60,880 nt of DNA, from the NCBI GenBank assembly GCA_003599425.1, contig QZKC01000052.1:1-60880 (forward strand). The letters run 5' to 3'. Positions 1 to 8,002 of this stretch are shown here, piece after piece (the stretch's first letter is position 1; each line of letters opens with the position of its first letter). The stretch is from Nitrospiraceae bacterium (GTDB lineage: Bacteria > Nitrospirota > Thermodesulfovibrionia > UBA6902). The position numbers and the translations under genes are program-made. The notes beneath the pieces are model-generated. The model was given only the letters and a program-made list of their open reading frames with translations, did not search any database and was not told the DNA's origin.

Positions 1-2007
1 TACACTGCCGCGCTGTTCATCGCATGGATCATTATTGTGGTCACATCGCTGGCATGGAACGTTTTTCATGAAAAGCAGAATACCCGTGAATTGGCCCTCA
101 TGGAGGCCCGGATTCATTTTAATAAGGACTTGGCGTTCCGCTCATGGGCAGCAATGAATGGTGGCGTATATGTGCCTCCTACTCAGAAGACCCCTCCCAA
201 CCCCTATCTGTATGTGGCGGAGCGCGATATTAAGACCACATCAGGGCAAGCGCTGACATTAATAAATCCAGCCTATATGCTGCGCCAGGTAATGACTTAT
301 TATTCAGAACTCTACGGGGTCAAGGGGCGCCTCACCAGCCTGAAGGTCTTGAATCCTGTGAATGAACCTGATGCGTGGGAACGCTCGGCCCTTCAGGACT
401 TTGAGCGCGGCCAAAAGGAAGTAGTCGATTTTATTAAAACGGAAGGCGAGCCCCGCCTGCGGTTGATGCGGCCGCTGTTTACTGAAAAAGAATGCCTGCA
501 GTGCCATGCTTTTCAGGGCTATCGGGAAGGAGATGTCCGCGGTGGAATCTCTGTCACAGTTCCGCTCAGGCCCTACTTGGCTATTGAACAGAAGGTGATA
601 ATGGGGGTTGCTTTGTCTCATGGAATATTCTGGCTCCTTGGTATGCTTGCTATTGGTCTTGCATCCAACAGGATAGAGAAGCGTGTGCGGGAACGGAACA
701 TGGCGCAGGAGCAGCTTGAGCACCAGGCGTTTTATGACAAGCTGACCAAACTTCCGAACCGGACGCTGTTCATTCAGCATGTGAAGGAAGAGATAATCCG
801 TTCTAAAGATATGGGGAATCAGTTTGCTGTGCTTTTTCTTGATCTTGACCGCTTTAAAAATATCAACGACAGTCTCGGGCATGTTATTGGTGATAAACTT
901 CTTGTCATCATGTCTGAGAGACTGAAGGACTGCATTCGTCCTGATGATGTGATAGCCCGCTTTGGAGGGGATGAGTTTGCGATACTGCTCAGGAATTGTA
1001 AAGAGGTATCAGGTGCGACACGCTCTGCAGAAAGGATACAGAAAAAGATATCCGTCCCGTTCAGGCTGGATAAACATGAAATATTTCTTTCCGTGAGTAT
1101 TGGAATTGCCCTGAGTGAAACCGGTTATGAGAGTGAAGAAGATGTCCTTCGTGATGCTGACACAGCGATGTACCGGGCCAAGGCACGGGGCAGGGCATGT
1201 TATGAATTATTTGATGTGCATATGTATACTGCTGCAATAAATCTCCTGCAACTGGAAGCAGATCTCAGGAGGGCTGTCGAGAACAAAGATTTTCAGGTCT
1301 ATTATCAGCCGATTATATCGCTGCATGATGACAGGATTCTCGGGGCTGAGGCCGTAATCAGATGGACCCACCCTCAGCGGGGGCCTATTTCTCCGATGGA
1401 GTTTATCCCGCTGGCTGAAGAAACAGGCCTCATTTCAGAGATAGGCGGATGGATACTCAGGACAGCGTGTGCACAGAACAGGGCATGGCATGGAGCAGGA
1501 TATGAGCATCTTCTCATAAAGGTAAATTTTTCTGCATGCCAGTTTTATCATGAGGACATTCTGGAGCTGATCAGGAAGGCGTTGCGGGAAAGCAACATGA
1601 ATGCCCAATTTCTGGACATCGAGATCACCGAGGGTGTTGCTGCTGCTGATAAAAGTATTGCCCTGTTCCGCGAGTTAAGCAACCTGGGCATAAAGATTTC
1701 GATTGATGATTTTGGCACGGGATATTCTTCCCTTGGTTCCCTGAATCGCCTTCCCGTTAATACAATAAAAATCGACAGGTCCTTTGTAAGAGACATTGCA
1801 GTAGATCATCATGCCGGCGCCATTGTCAAAACAATTATTTCCATGGCACATAATCTGAGCATGAAGGTGCTGGCAGAGGGGGTTGAAAATGAGCAGCAGC
1901 GTTTATTCCTTAAGTCACATGGATGTGATGAAGCCCAGGGGTTTCTGTTCAGTCCGCCCGTGCCTGATATAGAGTTTTCAAGACTTCTTGTAAGATGGGG
2001 ACAATAA
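1..2007 (+). CDS. Membrane GGDEF-EAL diguanylate cyclase/phosphodiesterase with N-terminal DUF3365-like sensor domain (5' end outside window)
   Basis: Frame is open from base 1 (YTAALFIAWIIIVVTSLAWN, a TM helix) upstream of the tracked GTG at 37; CLQCH heme-like motif; RFGGDEFAILL; EAL-domain motifs QPIISL, AEAVIRW, DDFGTGYSS, KIDRSFV. Confidence 0.9.
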   Translation, partial: YTAALFIAWIIIVVTSLAWNVFHEKQNTRELALMEARIHFNKDLAFRSWAAMNGGVYVPPTQKTPPNPYLYVAERDIKTTSGQALTLINPAYMLRQVMTYYSELYGVKGRLTSLKVLNPVNEPDAWERSALQDFERGQKEVVDFIKTEGEPRLRLMRPLFTEKECLQCHAFQGYREGDVRGGISVTVPLRPYLAIEQKVIMGVALSHGIFWLLGMLAIGLASNRIEKRVRERNMAQEQLEHQAFYDKLTKLPNRTLFIQHVKEEIIRSKDMGNQFAVLFLDLDRFKNINDSLGHVIGDKLLVIMSERLKDCIRPDDVIARFGGDEFAILLRNCKEVSGATRSAERIQKKISVPFRLDKHEIFLSVSIGIALSETGYESEEDVLRDADTAMYRAKARGRACYELFDVHMYTAAINLLQLEADLRRAVENKDFQVYYQPIISLHDDRILGAEAVIRWTHPQRGPISPMEFIPLAEETGLISEIGGWILRTACAQNRAWHGAGYEHLLIKVNFSACQFYHEDILELIRKALRESNMNAQFLDIEITEGVAAADKSIALFRELSNLGIKISIDDFGTGYSSLGSLNRLPVNTIKIDRSFVRDIAVDHHAGAIVKTIISMAHNLSMKVLAEGVENEQQRLFLKSHGCDEAQGFLFSPPVPDIEFSRLLVRWGQ

Positions 2008-2123
2008 AGCTTTAGTGGTGCTATAGAGAGAGCTTTATCAGTTGTCTCTGTCTCTATCCACATACTATCAAAGGGTTCTCTCACGTTATTGAGACATAAT
2101 TATTTTAGGCGGGATCGCTTGAC

Positions 2124-2136
2124 AATAATGGTTATT
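2124..2136 (+). promoter_or_regulatory. Candidate Fur/PerR-type operator (AATAATGGTTATT) overlapping a sigma70-like promoter
   Basis: TTGACA (2119-2124), 18 bp, TATGAT upstream of the Fur-family gene; AATAA-TGG-TTATT inverted repeat in the spacer. Confidence 0.4.
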
Positions 2137-2178
2137 AGTTGATATGATTTATCTACAGAAAATAGGTATTGAGCAATT

Positions 2179-2589
2179 ATGGAAAGATACAGAAAAATAA
2201 ACTTAAAGCTCACACCACAACGGATGGCGATTTTTGACTATCTTGATGGAAATAAAGCCCATCCTTCTGCAGAGCAGATCTACAGGGGAATCAGGAAAAA
2301 ATTCCCGACCACTTCATTTGCAACGGTTTACAAGACACTTGAGGCCCTTAAAAAGAAAGGGCAGATACATGAATTGACTATTGATGAGTCGAGAAGACGT
2401 TATGATCCTGATACAAACTATCATCATCATCTCATCTGTCTTGATTGCAAAAGTATAGTAGATGTCAACATTGATTTTAACATCACGATACCCGATGACC
2501 AGAAATATTCCTATGACGTCATCGGTAATCATATACAGTTTTTTGGCGTGTGTCCAAAGTGCAGGGACAACCACGATAGTCAAAAATAA
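2179..2589 (+). CDS. Fur family transcriptional regulator, PerR-like
   Basis: Protein LTPQRMAIFDYL...HPSAEQIY...TSFATVYKTLEAL...HHHLICLDC...CPKC: Fur winged helix plus paired CxxC zinc site. Confidence 0.9.
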   Translation: MERYRKINLKLTPQRMAIFDYLDGNKAHPSAEQIYRGIRKKFPTTSFATVYKTLEALKKKGQIHELTIDESRRRYDPDTNYHHHLICLDCKSIVDVNIDFNITIPDDQKYSYDVIGNHIQFFGVCPKCRDNHDSQK

Positions 2590-2605
2590 AGAAGGAGGAC
2601 TTCAT

Positions 2606-3049
2606 ATGTGTACTGACCATGCGATGGCATGTAAATGCGGCAATAACGTTGCTAACTTCAATTTCAGAAATGATTTTATGCCCCCTGAGGTAATAGAGGC
2701 CTTGTATTGTCCAATTTGCTCGGACGAATTAAAGCTGGACGCTGAAACTATGCTCAATGATAACGGGTGGGTAATTGAATTCGATATGGAGGTGGCAGGC
2801 TTTTACAGGAACAGGCTTCCTGCCGGTGATGCGGAGCGTTTGTCCCCTGAGATCCTTTTTAATGAAGGATACGCAACATGGCGCGGAATTTATCCCGGCG
2901 ATCACATTGACAGCATAAAAGAACGACAGGAACTGACAGCGCTGGCAAAGACCGATCCAAGGAAGTATTTTGAAGAGGTGAAAAACTGGGCCAACTGCAG
3001 GATGGCCAGGCTAAAAGAAAAAGGCTGGAGGAAGGCACATGAAGGATAG
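2606..3049 (+). CDS. Conserved hypothetical Cys-rich protein in peroxide-stress operon
   Basis: ATG at 2606 preceded by GGAGG; MCTDHAMACKCGNN...CPICSDE. Tracked start at 2462 overlaps the Fur gene and is unlikely. Confidence 0.75.
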   Translation: MCTDHAMACKCGNNVANFNFRNDFMPPEVIEALYCPICSDELKLDAETMLNDNGWVIEFDMEVAGFYRNRLPAGDAERLSPEILFNEGYATWRGIYPGDHIDSIKERQELTALAKTDPRKYFEEVKNWANCRMARLKEKGWRKAHEG

Positions 3050-3215
3050 GCGTCTTGAAGAAAAACCGGGATGCTCTGATAAACGTGCTCTATTCCCGGA
3101 AGAAATTGCATGTCCGCAATGTGGTATTGAGACGGAAATATGGAACGATGAGACGGAAGCATCCTGCAAAAAATGCGGGACTCTTTTTATCAAGGCAAAT
3201 ATAGCCAGCAGTTAG
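3039..3215 (+). CDS. Small zinc-ribbon protein (58 aa)
   Basis: Below the ORF-track length cutoff; MKDRRLEEKPGCSDKRALFPEEIACPQCGIETEIWNDETEASCKKCGTLFIKANIASS, two CxxC pairs; overlaps the preceding stop by 11 bp. Confidence 0.7.
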   Translation: MKDRRLEEKPGCSDKRALFPEEIACPQCGIETEIWNDETEASCKKCGTLFIKANIASS

Positions 3216-3298
3216 AATAAATTTTTTACAAACTTGATTCTGAGGGATTAGAGTTCAATAAATACAACAAGGAATAAAGAACTGAAAGGAGAGAAATA

Positions 3299-3793
3299 AT
3301 GTCTAAAACAGAAAAGAACCTGCAGGATGCCTTTGCAGGAGAATCACAGGCAAACAGGAAATATCTCGCTTTTGCAAAAAAGGCCGGGAAGGAAGGGTAC
3401 AAGCAAGCAGCAAAACTGTTCAGGGCCGCTGCCGAAGCAGAAACAGTACATGCACACAATCATCTGAGGGAGCTCAAGGGAATAAAGAGTACAAAGGAAA
3501 ACCTTGAGGAAGCAGTTAACGGAGAATCCTTTGAATTTCAGAAGATGTATCCACAGATGATTAAGGACGCTGAGGAAGAGGGGAACAAGTCAGCGCTGAG
3601 GAGCTTTAACTTTGCCAATGAGGTCGAAAAGATACATGCTGACCTGTATAAAAAAGCGCTCGCAAGTCTTGGCAGCAACGAAGAGACAGATTATTATATC
3701 TGTGATGTCTGCGGATATACTGCTGAAGGACATGCGCCTGACAAATGTCCTGTGTGCAGCGCAAAGAAAGAGATGTTCAGGAAGATAGATTAG
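3299..3793 (+). CDS. Rubrerythrin
   Basis: Ferritin-like diiron domain (AFAGESQANRKYLAFAKKA...EAETVHAHNHL) and C-terminal rubredoxin YICDVCGYTAEGHAPDKCPVCSAKK. Confidence 0.95.
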   Translation: MSKTEKNLQDAFAGESQANRKYLAFAKKAGKEGYKQAAKLFRAAAEAETVHAHNHLRELKGIKSTKENLEEAVNGESFEFQKMYPQMIKDAEEEGNKSALRSFNFANEVEKIHADLYKKALASLGSNEETDYYICDVCGYTAEGHAPDKCPVCSAKKEMFRKID

Positions 3794-4458
3794 GTCTCTA
3801 AAAACTTTTTCAATTCATCTTCATCAATTTTGTATTCACGCGCAAGGTGCTGCGCTGTAGCTCCTGTCTGTTTCATGACCTCTTTGACATAATCTCCAAA
3901 GCTGGTCTGCTTTTCACAGGTATTAAAATAGCTCTTGAGCACCATGGACAGCCCTTCTGAAGGGATCCGGTATCCCTTTCCAGTAGCCTCGGCCTCGCCG
4001 ATGCTTTCAGGGATGCCAATGACAGCCATCCTGTCATCCACGATAATGAACCTCATGTTATGCACCATGAGACAACTGCTGTACATAATTTCAGCCCCAG
4101 CTTTTGTATAAAGAGAACCTACATGCAGCCTGTCAGGGAATTTTGGCAGGAGATATTTCACGCGGACTCCTTTTTTTGTAAGGGTTTCGAGGATTGCCGA
4201 TATGTCTTTTGTCATCTGGCTATCGCTTTTCCCGGGAAACCTGCCCGTAATGCAGCCGACTATTTCCTCCTTTGCGCTCATCATGGCATCCAGCACTGTG
4301 AGGAAATACTCCTGACGCGTAAGGATTCTTGTCGCCTTGCTCATTTCTCCAAGGAGCTTGTCCCTCTGCCTGCCTTCCTTTAAGCTGAGAACAAGAAGAA
4401 TGATTGTGGCGACGAGCAAAACGGATTCAAGCAGGAGAAGGCCGATTTCAATGGACAT
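3790..4458 (-). CDS. Membrane-anchored PLD-like domain protein (degenerate HxK motif)
   Basis: N-terminal TM; MVHNMRFIIVDDRMAVIGIPES resembles a PLD HxKxxxxD motif; GGAGG RBS before ATG. Confidence 0.6.
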   Translation of the reverse strand: MSIEIGLLLLESVLLVATIILLVLSLKEGRQRDKLLGEMSKATRILTRQEYFLTVLDAMMSAKEEIVGCITGRFPGKSDSQMTKDISAILETLTKKGVRVKYLLPKFPDRLHVGSLYTKAGAEIMYSSCLMVHNMRFIIVDDRMAVIGIPESIGEAEATGKGYRIPSEGLSMVLKSYFNTCEKQTSFGDYVKEVMKQTGATAQHLAREYKIDEDELKKFLET

Positions 4459-4574
4459 AATTTACCTCCTTTGTTGAGAAACCGTATTGATCCGGCATGA
4501 TCGATAAACAGTATGCCGTCGCTGATATGGTCGAGTATGATCCTGAGTTCTTTTACGTTTCCTCTGAAAGGCAT
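4459..4574 (-). pseudogene. Possible PAS-domain N-terminal remnant
   Basis: MPFRGNVKELRIILDHISDGILFIDHAGSIRFLN resembles the first strands of a PAS domain, then runs into the RBS/start of the PLD-like gene. Confidence 0.4.
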
Positions 4575-4644
4575 AACTACCTCTTCTCATAAAAAGTATA
4601 ACGTCTATCCTGAAAAAAGCAATTGATAACAGACCTGCAGGAGA

Positions 4645-6015
4645 TTAAAATTCCTTTATTATCCTGTCTAATCTGTTCTCTACAAGCTGCCTTATCTCAG
4701 AAATACGTTGCTGAGATTGTGCCTCAAAGCGGAGCACAAGCACAGGCTGCGTGTTCGACGCACGGATGAGAGCCCAGCCATCGGGAAACTGTATCCTTAT
4801 TCCATCGATGGTAATAGATGGGTATTCGTTAAATGCTGTTTGAGCCTTTTCAGCGATCATGAATTTTATTTCATCAGGACAGTCAAACCTGATCTCCGGG
4901 GTTGCGACAGTGTGCGGAACATCTTTTAAAAGATTTTTCGTGCTGTACGGCATTCCGGCTTTTTTTATGATCTCAAGGAGCCTCAGGCTTGCGTAGACAG
5001 CGTCATCATAGCCGAAGTACCGGTGCGCGAAGAACAGATGCCCGCTCATCTCTCCGGCAAGAAGGGCATGCTCTTTTTTCAGTTTCTCCTTGATCAGGGA
5101 ATGCCCGGTCTTCCACATGATCGGGATCCCCCCATGAGCGGCTATATCATCATACATGGTCTGTGAACACTTCACCTCGCCGATTATCTTTGCTCCGGGA
5201 TTGTCTTTCAGTATGTCGCGTGAAAAGATTATCATCAGTTTGTCTCCCCATATGATATTGCCGTCCTCGTCTATCGCGCCGATCCTGTCGGCATCTCCGT
5301 CATATCCGATCCCGACATGTGCTTTTGTTTCTTTTACCTTGGCGATAAGGGCTGTAAGATTCTTCTCGACTGTCGGGTCAGGATGGTGATTCGGGAAATT
5401 GCCGTCCGGCTCACAGTAAAGCTCTATCACTTCCGCGCCGAGCGCTTTCATGATCTTTGGGGCAACAAGCCCGCCGGTGCCGTTCCCGGCATCAACAACA
5501 ACTTTTATTCCTGACAGGCTGGGGAATTTGTCTCTTAAATGATCAATGTAATCGTTGATTACCGGATACGTTTCTGTATTGCCGCGGCCTCTCTTAAAAT
5601 CATCAGCATCTATAATTTTTCTGACATCCTGAATTGCGTCTCCGAAAATAGTGGCCTTGCCCACGCTTAATTTGAAACCGTTGAATTCAGGAGGATTGTG
5701 GCTGCCGGTGATCATGACCCCGCCGTCAAGTGATAGTTTATACATCGAATAGTACTGGAGGGGCGTAGGACACACGCCGAGGTCAACAACATCAATTCCT
5801 GAACCTGTCAGCCCTTTCAACAGTGAGTCCCTGATCGCCGGGGAATGAAGACGGGCATCCCTGCCGACGCTTATCTTTGCTGTTTCTTTATTCAGGGATT
5901 TCAGTAAATACGAAGCGAATCCTCTGCCGATCAACTCAACCACATCCGGGGTCAGGTCTTTTTCCCATATCCCTCTGATGTCATACTGCCTGAATATTGA
6001 CGGATTGATCATCAA
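4645..6015 (-). CDS. Phosphomannomutase/phosphoglucomutase
   Basis: FRQYDIRGIW, MITGSHNPPEFNGFK (phosphoserine loop), GYDGDADRIGAID, GEMSGHLFF, RASNTQPVLVLRFE. Confidence 0.93.
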   Translation of the reverse strand: MMINPSIFRQYDIRGIWEKDLTPDVVELIGRGFASYLLKSLNKETAKISVGRDARLHSPAIRDSLLKGLTGSGIDVVDLGVCPTPLQYYSMYKLSLDGGVMITGSHNPPEFNGFKLSVGKATIFGDAIQDVRKIIDADDFKRGRGNTETYPVINDYIDHLRDKFPSLSGIKVVVDAGNGTGGLVAPKIMKALGAEVIELYCEPDGNFPNHHPDPTVEKNLTALIAKVKETKAHVGIGYDGDADRIGAIDEDGNIIWGDKLMIIFSRDILKDNPGAKIIGEVKCSQTMYDDIAAHGGIPIMWKTGHSLIKEKLKKEHALLAGEMSGHLFFAHRYFGYDDAVYASLRLLEIIKKAGMPYSTKNLLKDVPHTVATPEIRFDCPDEIKFMIAEKAQTAFNEYPSITIDGIRIQFPDGWALIRASNTQPVLVLRFEAQSQQRISEIRQLVENRLDRIIKEF

Positions 6016-6182
6016 GCCTCCATGGATTTTGGTATCAGGAATTATAGCATACCTGCCCTGATATCATTATTTTCATGTTATAAATCTTCTTGCCGTTTCG
6101 CATAGCTACGATTATAATTAACCAATAGTTTTTAAAGTGAAAAGCAGGGGGAATTTCATCTATTTTTTTGTGAAAGAGTGTA

Positions 6183-6452
6183 ATGCCCATAACACCTGAA
6201 GACAAAGCCCGTGAAGTAATCGACAACATGTTGGGAAAAGCAGGTTGGCATGTCTGCGACCTGAAGGATGCCAATATCTCCTCACATCGAGGCGTTGTCA
6301 TAAGAAACTTCCCGCTTAAGACAGGACATGGCTTTGCTGATTATCTTTTTTACATTGCCGGTAAGGCTGCCGGCGTTATTGAAGCCAATCTGGGACGGCA
6401 GACATTGAAGGAGTTTCAGCAGTTTCAGTCTCCTCAGGTGTTGGCGACTTGA
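6183..6452 (+). pseudogene. Truncated type I restriction enzyme R subunit (HsdR N-terminal stub)
   Basis: TPEDKAREVIDNMLGKAGWHVCDLKD...GVVIRNFPLKTGHGFADYLFYIAGKAAGVIEANLG matches the HsdR N-terminus; stops at 89 aa; expected catalytic VIEAK reads VIEAN. Confidence 0.8.
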
Positions 6453-6513
6453 TAATCAAGAGTCTTGTTGGTATAATTAAGGTACTGTATTAAGTACTGA
6501 AAGGAGTGTTGAT

Positions 6514-6777
6514 ATGAATACCTTGACTGCGCAGGAAATTAAGAGAAAAGGAATTTCAGCTGTTGATGAAGTCCTTAAAGACGGCCCGGTCCATATTATT
6601 AAAAACAATCAGCCTCAGTATGTTGTCCTCTCTGAAGAGAGATACCGGGAATTGCTTGAGGCCGAGGGTGAGGCATATAATGCGCGCATCCGGGCATCCC
6701 TTGAGGACTTAAAAGCAGGAAGGGTAAAACGCGGGTCTGCAAAAGATCTGATAAAAGAATTGAAGCTCGAAGACTGA
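6514..6777 (+). CDS. Type II antitoxin, Phd/YefM family
   Basis: TAQEIKRKGISAVDEVLKDGPVHIIKNNQPQYVVLSEERYRELLE. Confidence 0.88.
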   Translation: MNTLTAQEIKRKGISAVDEVLKDGPVHIIKNNQPQYVVLSEERYRELLEAEGEAYNARIRASLEDLKAGRVKRGSAKDLIKELKLED

Positions 6778-6780
6778 GGC

Positions 6781-7062
6781 ATGTATACTCTTGTCTGGAC
6801 TGCTCATTTTACCCGCTCGGTTGAAAAGTTCAAGAAGCGCCATCCCGAACTGAAAAAGAAGCTTGCCCAGGTATTGCGCGACCTTGAGAAAGACCCCTTC
6901 CAGCCGCATCTTCATTATCATCATCTCGGGGGAAAGCTTAAAGGTATTCAGGCGGTAAGCATAAATGATAAATACCGGGTCTCGTTGACGGTTGTTATAA
7001 CAGAAAAAGAGATCGTTCTTCTCGATGTTGGGAGTCACGATGAGGTTTATGGAAAAAGATGA
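6781..7062 (+). CDS. Type II toxin, RelE/ParE superfamily
   Basis: YTLVWTAHFTRSVEKFKKRHPELKKKL...LKGIQAVSINDKYRVSLTV...IVLLDVGSHDEVY; 3 nt after antitoxin stop. Confidence 0.88.
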   Translation: MYTLVWTAHFTRSVEKFKKRHPELKKKLAQVLRDLEKDPFQPHLHYHHLGGKLKGIQAVSINDKYRVSLTVVITEKEIVLLDVGSHDEVYGKR

Positions 7063-7068
7063 GTTGAG

Positions 7069-7090
7069 GGGGTAATTCATGAATTACCCC
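7069..7090. repeat. Perfect 22 bp palindrome GGGGTAATTCATGAATTACCCC
   Basis: Self reverse-complementary; same GGGG...CCCC(TACA) architecture as 38245-38274. Confidence 0.85.
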
Positions 7091-7101
7091 TACAAAAGAC
7101 A

Positions 7102-7308
7102 TTGCCGGCGGGGTGGGTTATTAAGAAATTAGACGATGCCTGCAACATCATAATGGGACAATCGCCCCCCGGAAATACGTACAATAAAGATAAATCGGGG
7201 CTACCATTTTTCCAGGGGAAAGCAGAATTTGGAGTCCGTTATCCAACCGTTGTTAAATGGTGTTCAAACCCTAAAAAAGTTGCCTATAGAGGGGAGGAGG
7301 AGACATAA
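7102..7308 (+). pseudogene. Truncated type I restriction specificity subunit (HsdS N-terminal stub)
   Basis: PAGWVIKKLDDACNIIMGQSPPGNTYNKDKSGLPFFQGKAEFGVRYPTVVKWCSNPKKVAYRGE resembles the start of an HsdS target recognition domain; ends after ~68 codons. Confidence 0.82.
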
Positions 7309-7390
7309 CTTCCTGAAAGGTGAAGTCAAATTGACACTAATCAAATCTTTCATTGCAAAATCAGAAGCCAGAATTTAAAATCCATATACC

Positions 7391-7852
7391 ATGAAAACCA
7401 AGATAATTGACAGGGCAGAGATTCAAAACATTGCTGCACAACTCAAACAGCAGGGCAAAAAGATCGTCTTCACCAACGGCTGTTTCGACATCCTCCATGT
7501 CGGACATGTCCGCTATCTGATGGAGGCAAAAAAGCTCGGCGACATCCTTATTGTCGGCTTGAATGCGGACAGCTCTGTATCACGGATCAAACCCGGCAGG
7601 CCGGTCAATTCAGAGAAAGACAGGGCCGAGGTACTTGCAGCTCTCCATATGGTTGATTATGTAACGCTGTTCAGCGAAGACACTCCGTATGAGCTTATTA
7701 AGACTGTTCAGCCGGACGTCCTTGTAAAAGGCTCGGACTGGAATGTCAAAGATATCATCGGAGCAGACATTGCCAAGGAAGTCCGCACGATCCCCTTTAT
7801 TGAAGGGGTATCGACTACAGGGCTTATCAAAAAGATCCAGGATATGAAATAA
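7391..7852 (+). CDS. rfaE2: D-glycero-beta-D-manno-heptose 1-phosphate adenylyltransferase
   Basis: [20 protein letters not shown]...[17 protein letters not shown]...VKGSDW: cytidylyltransferase-like RfaE C-terminal family. Confidence 0.92.
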   Translation: MKTKIIDRAEIQNIAAQLKQQGKKIVFTNGCFDILHVGHVRYLMEAKKLGDILIVGLNADSSVSRIKPGRPVNSEKDRAEVLAALHMVDYVTLFSEDTPYELIKTVQPDVLVKGSDWNVKDIIGADIAKEVRTIPFIEGVSTTGLIKKIQDMK

Positions 7853-8002
7853 ATCATTTGTGACGCTCTTTCCGTAAGTTCCCCCAAAAACTCACTTCTG
7901 TAAAAAATTAAAGTGCAGCCATTCTTTTCTCGATAAGATGTCAGGATTTCACTTAAGGGACAATGCATGTGACATGCAGCTCTTGAACAAAGGAATGAAA
8001 GC

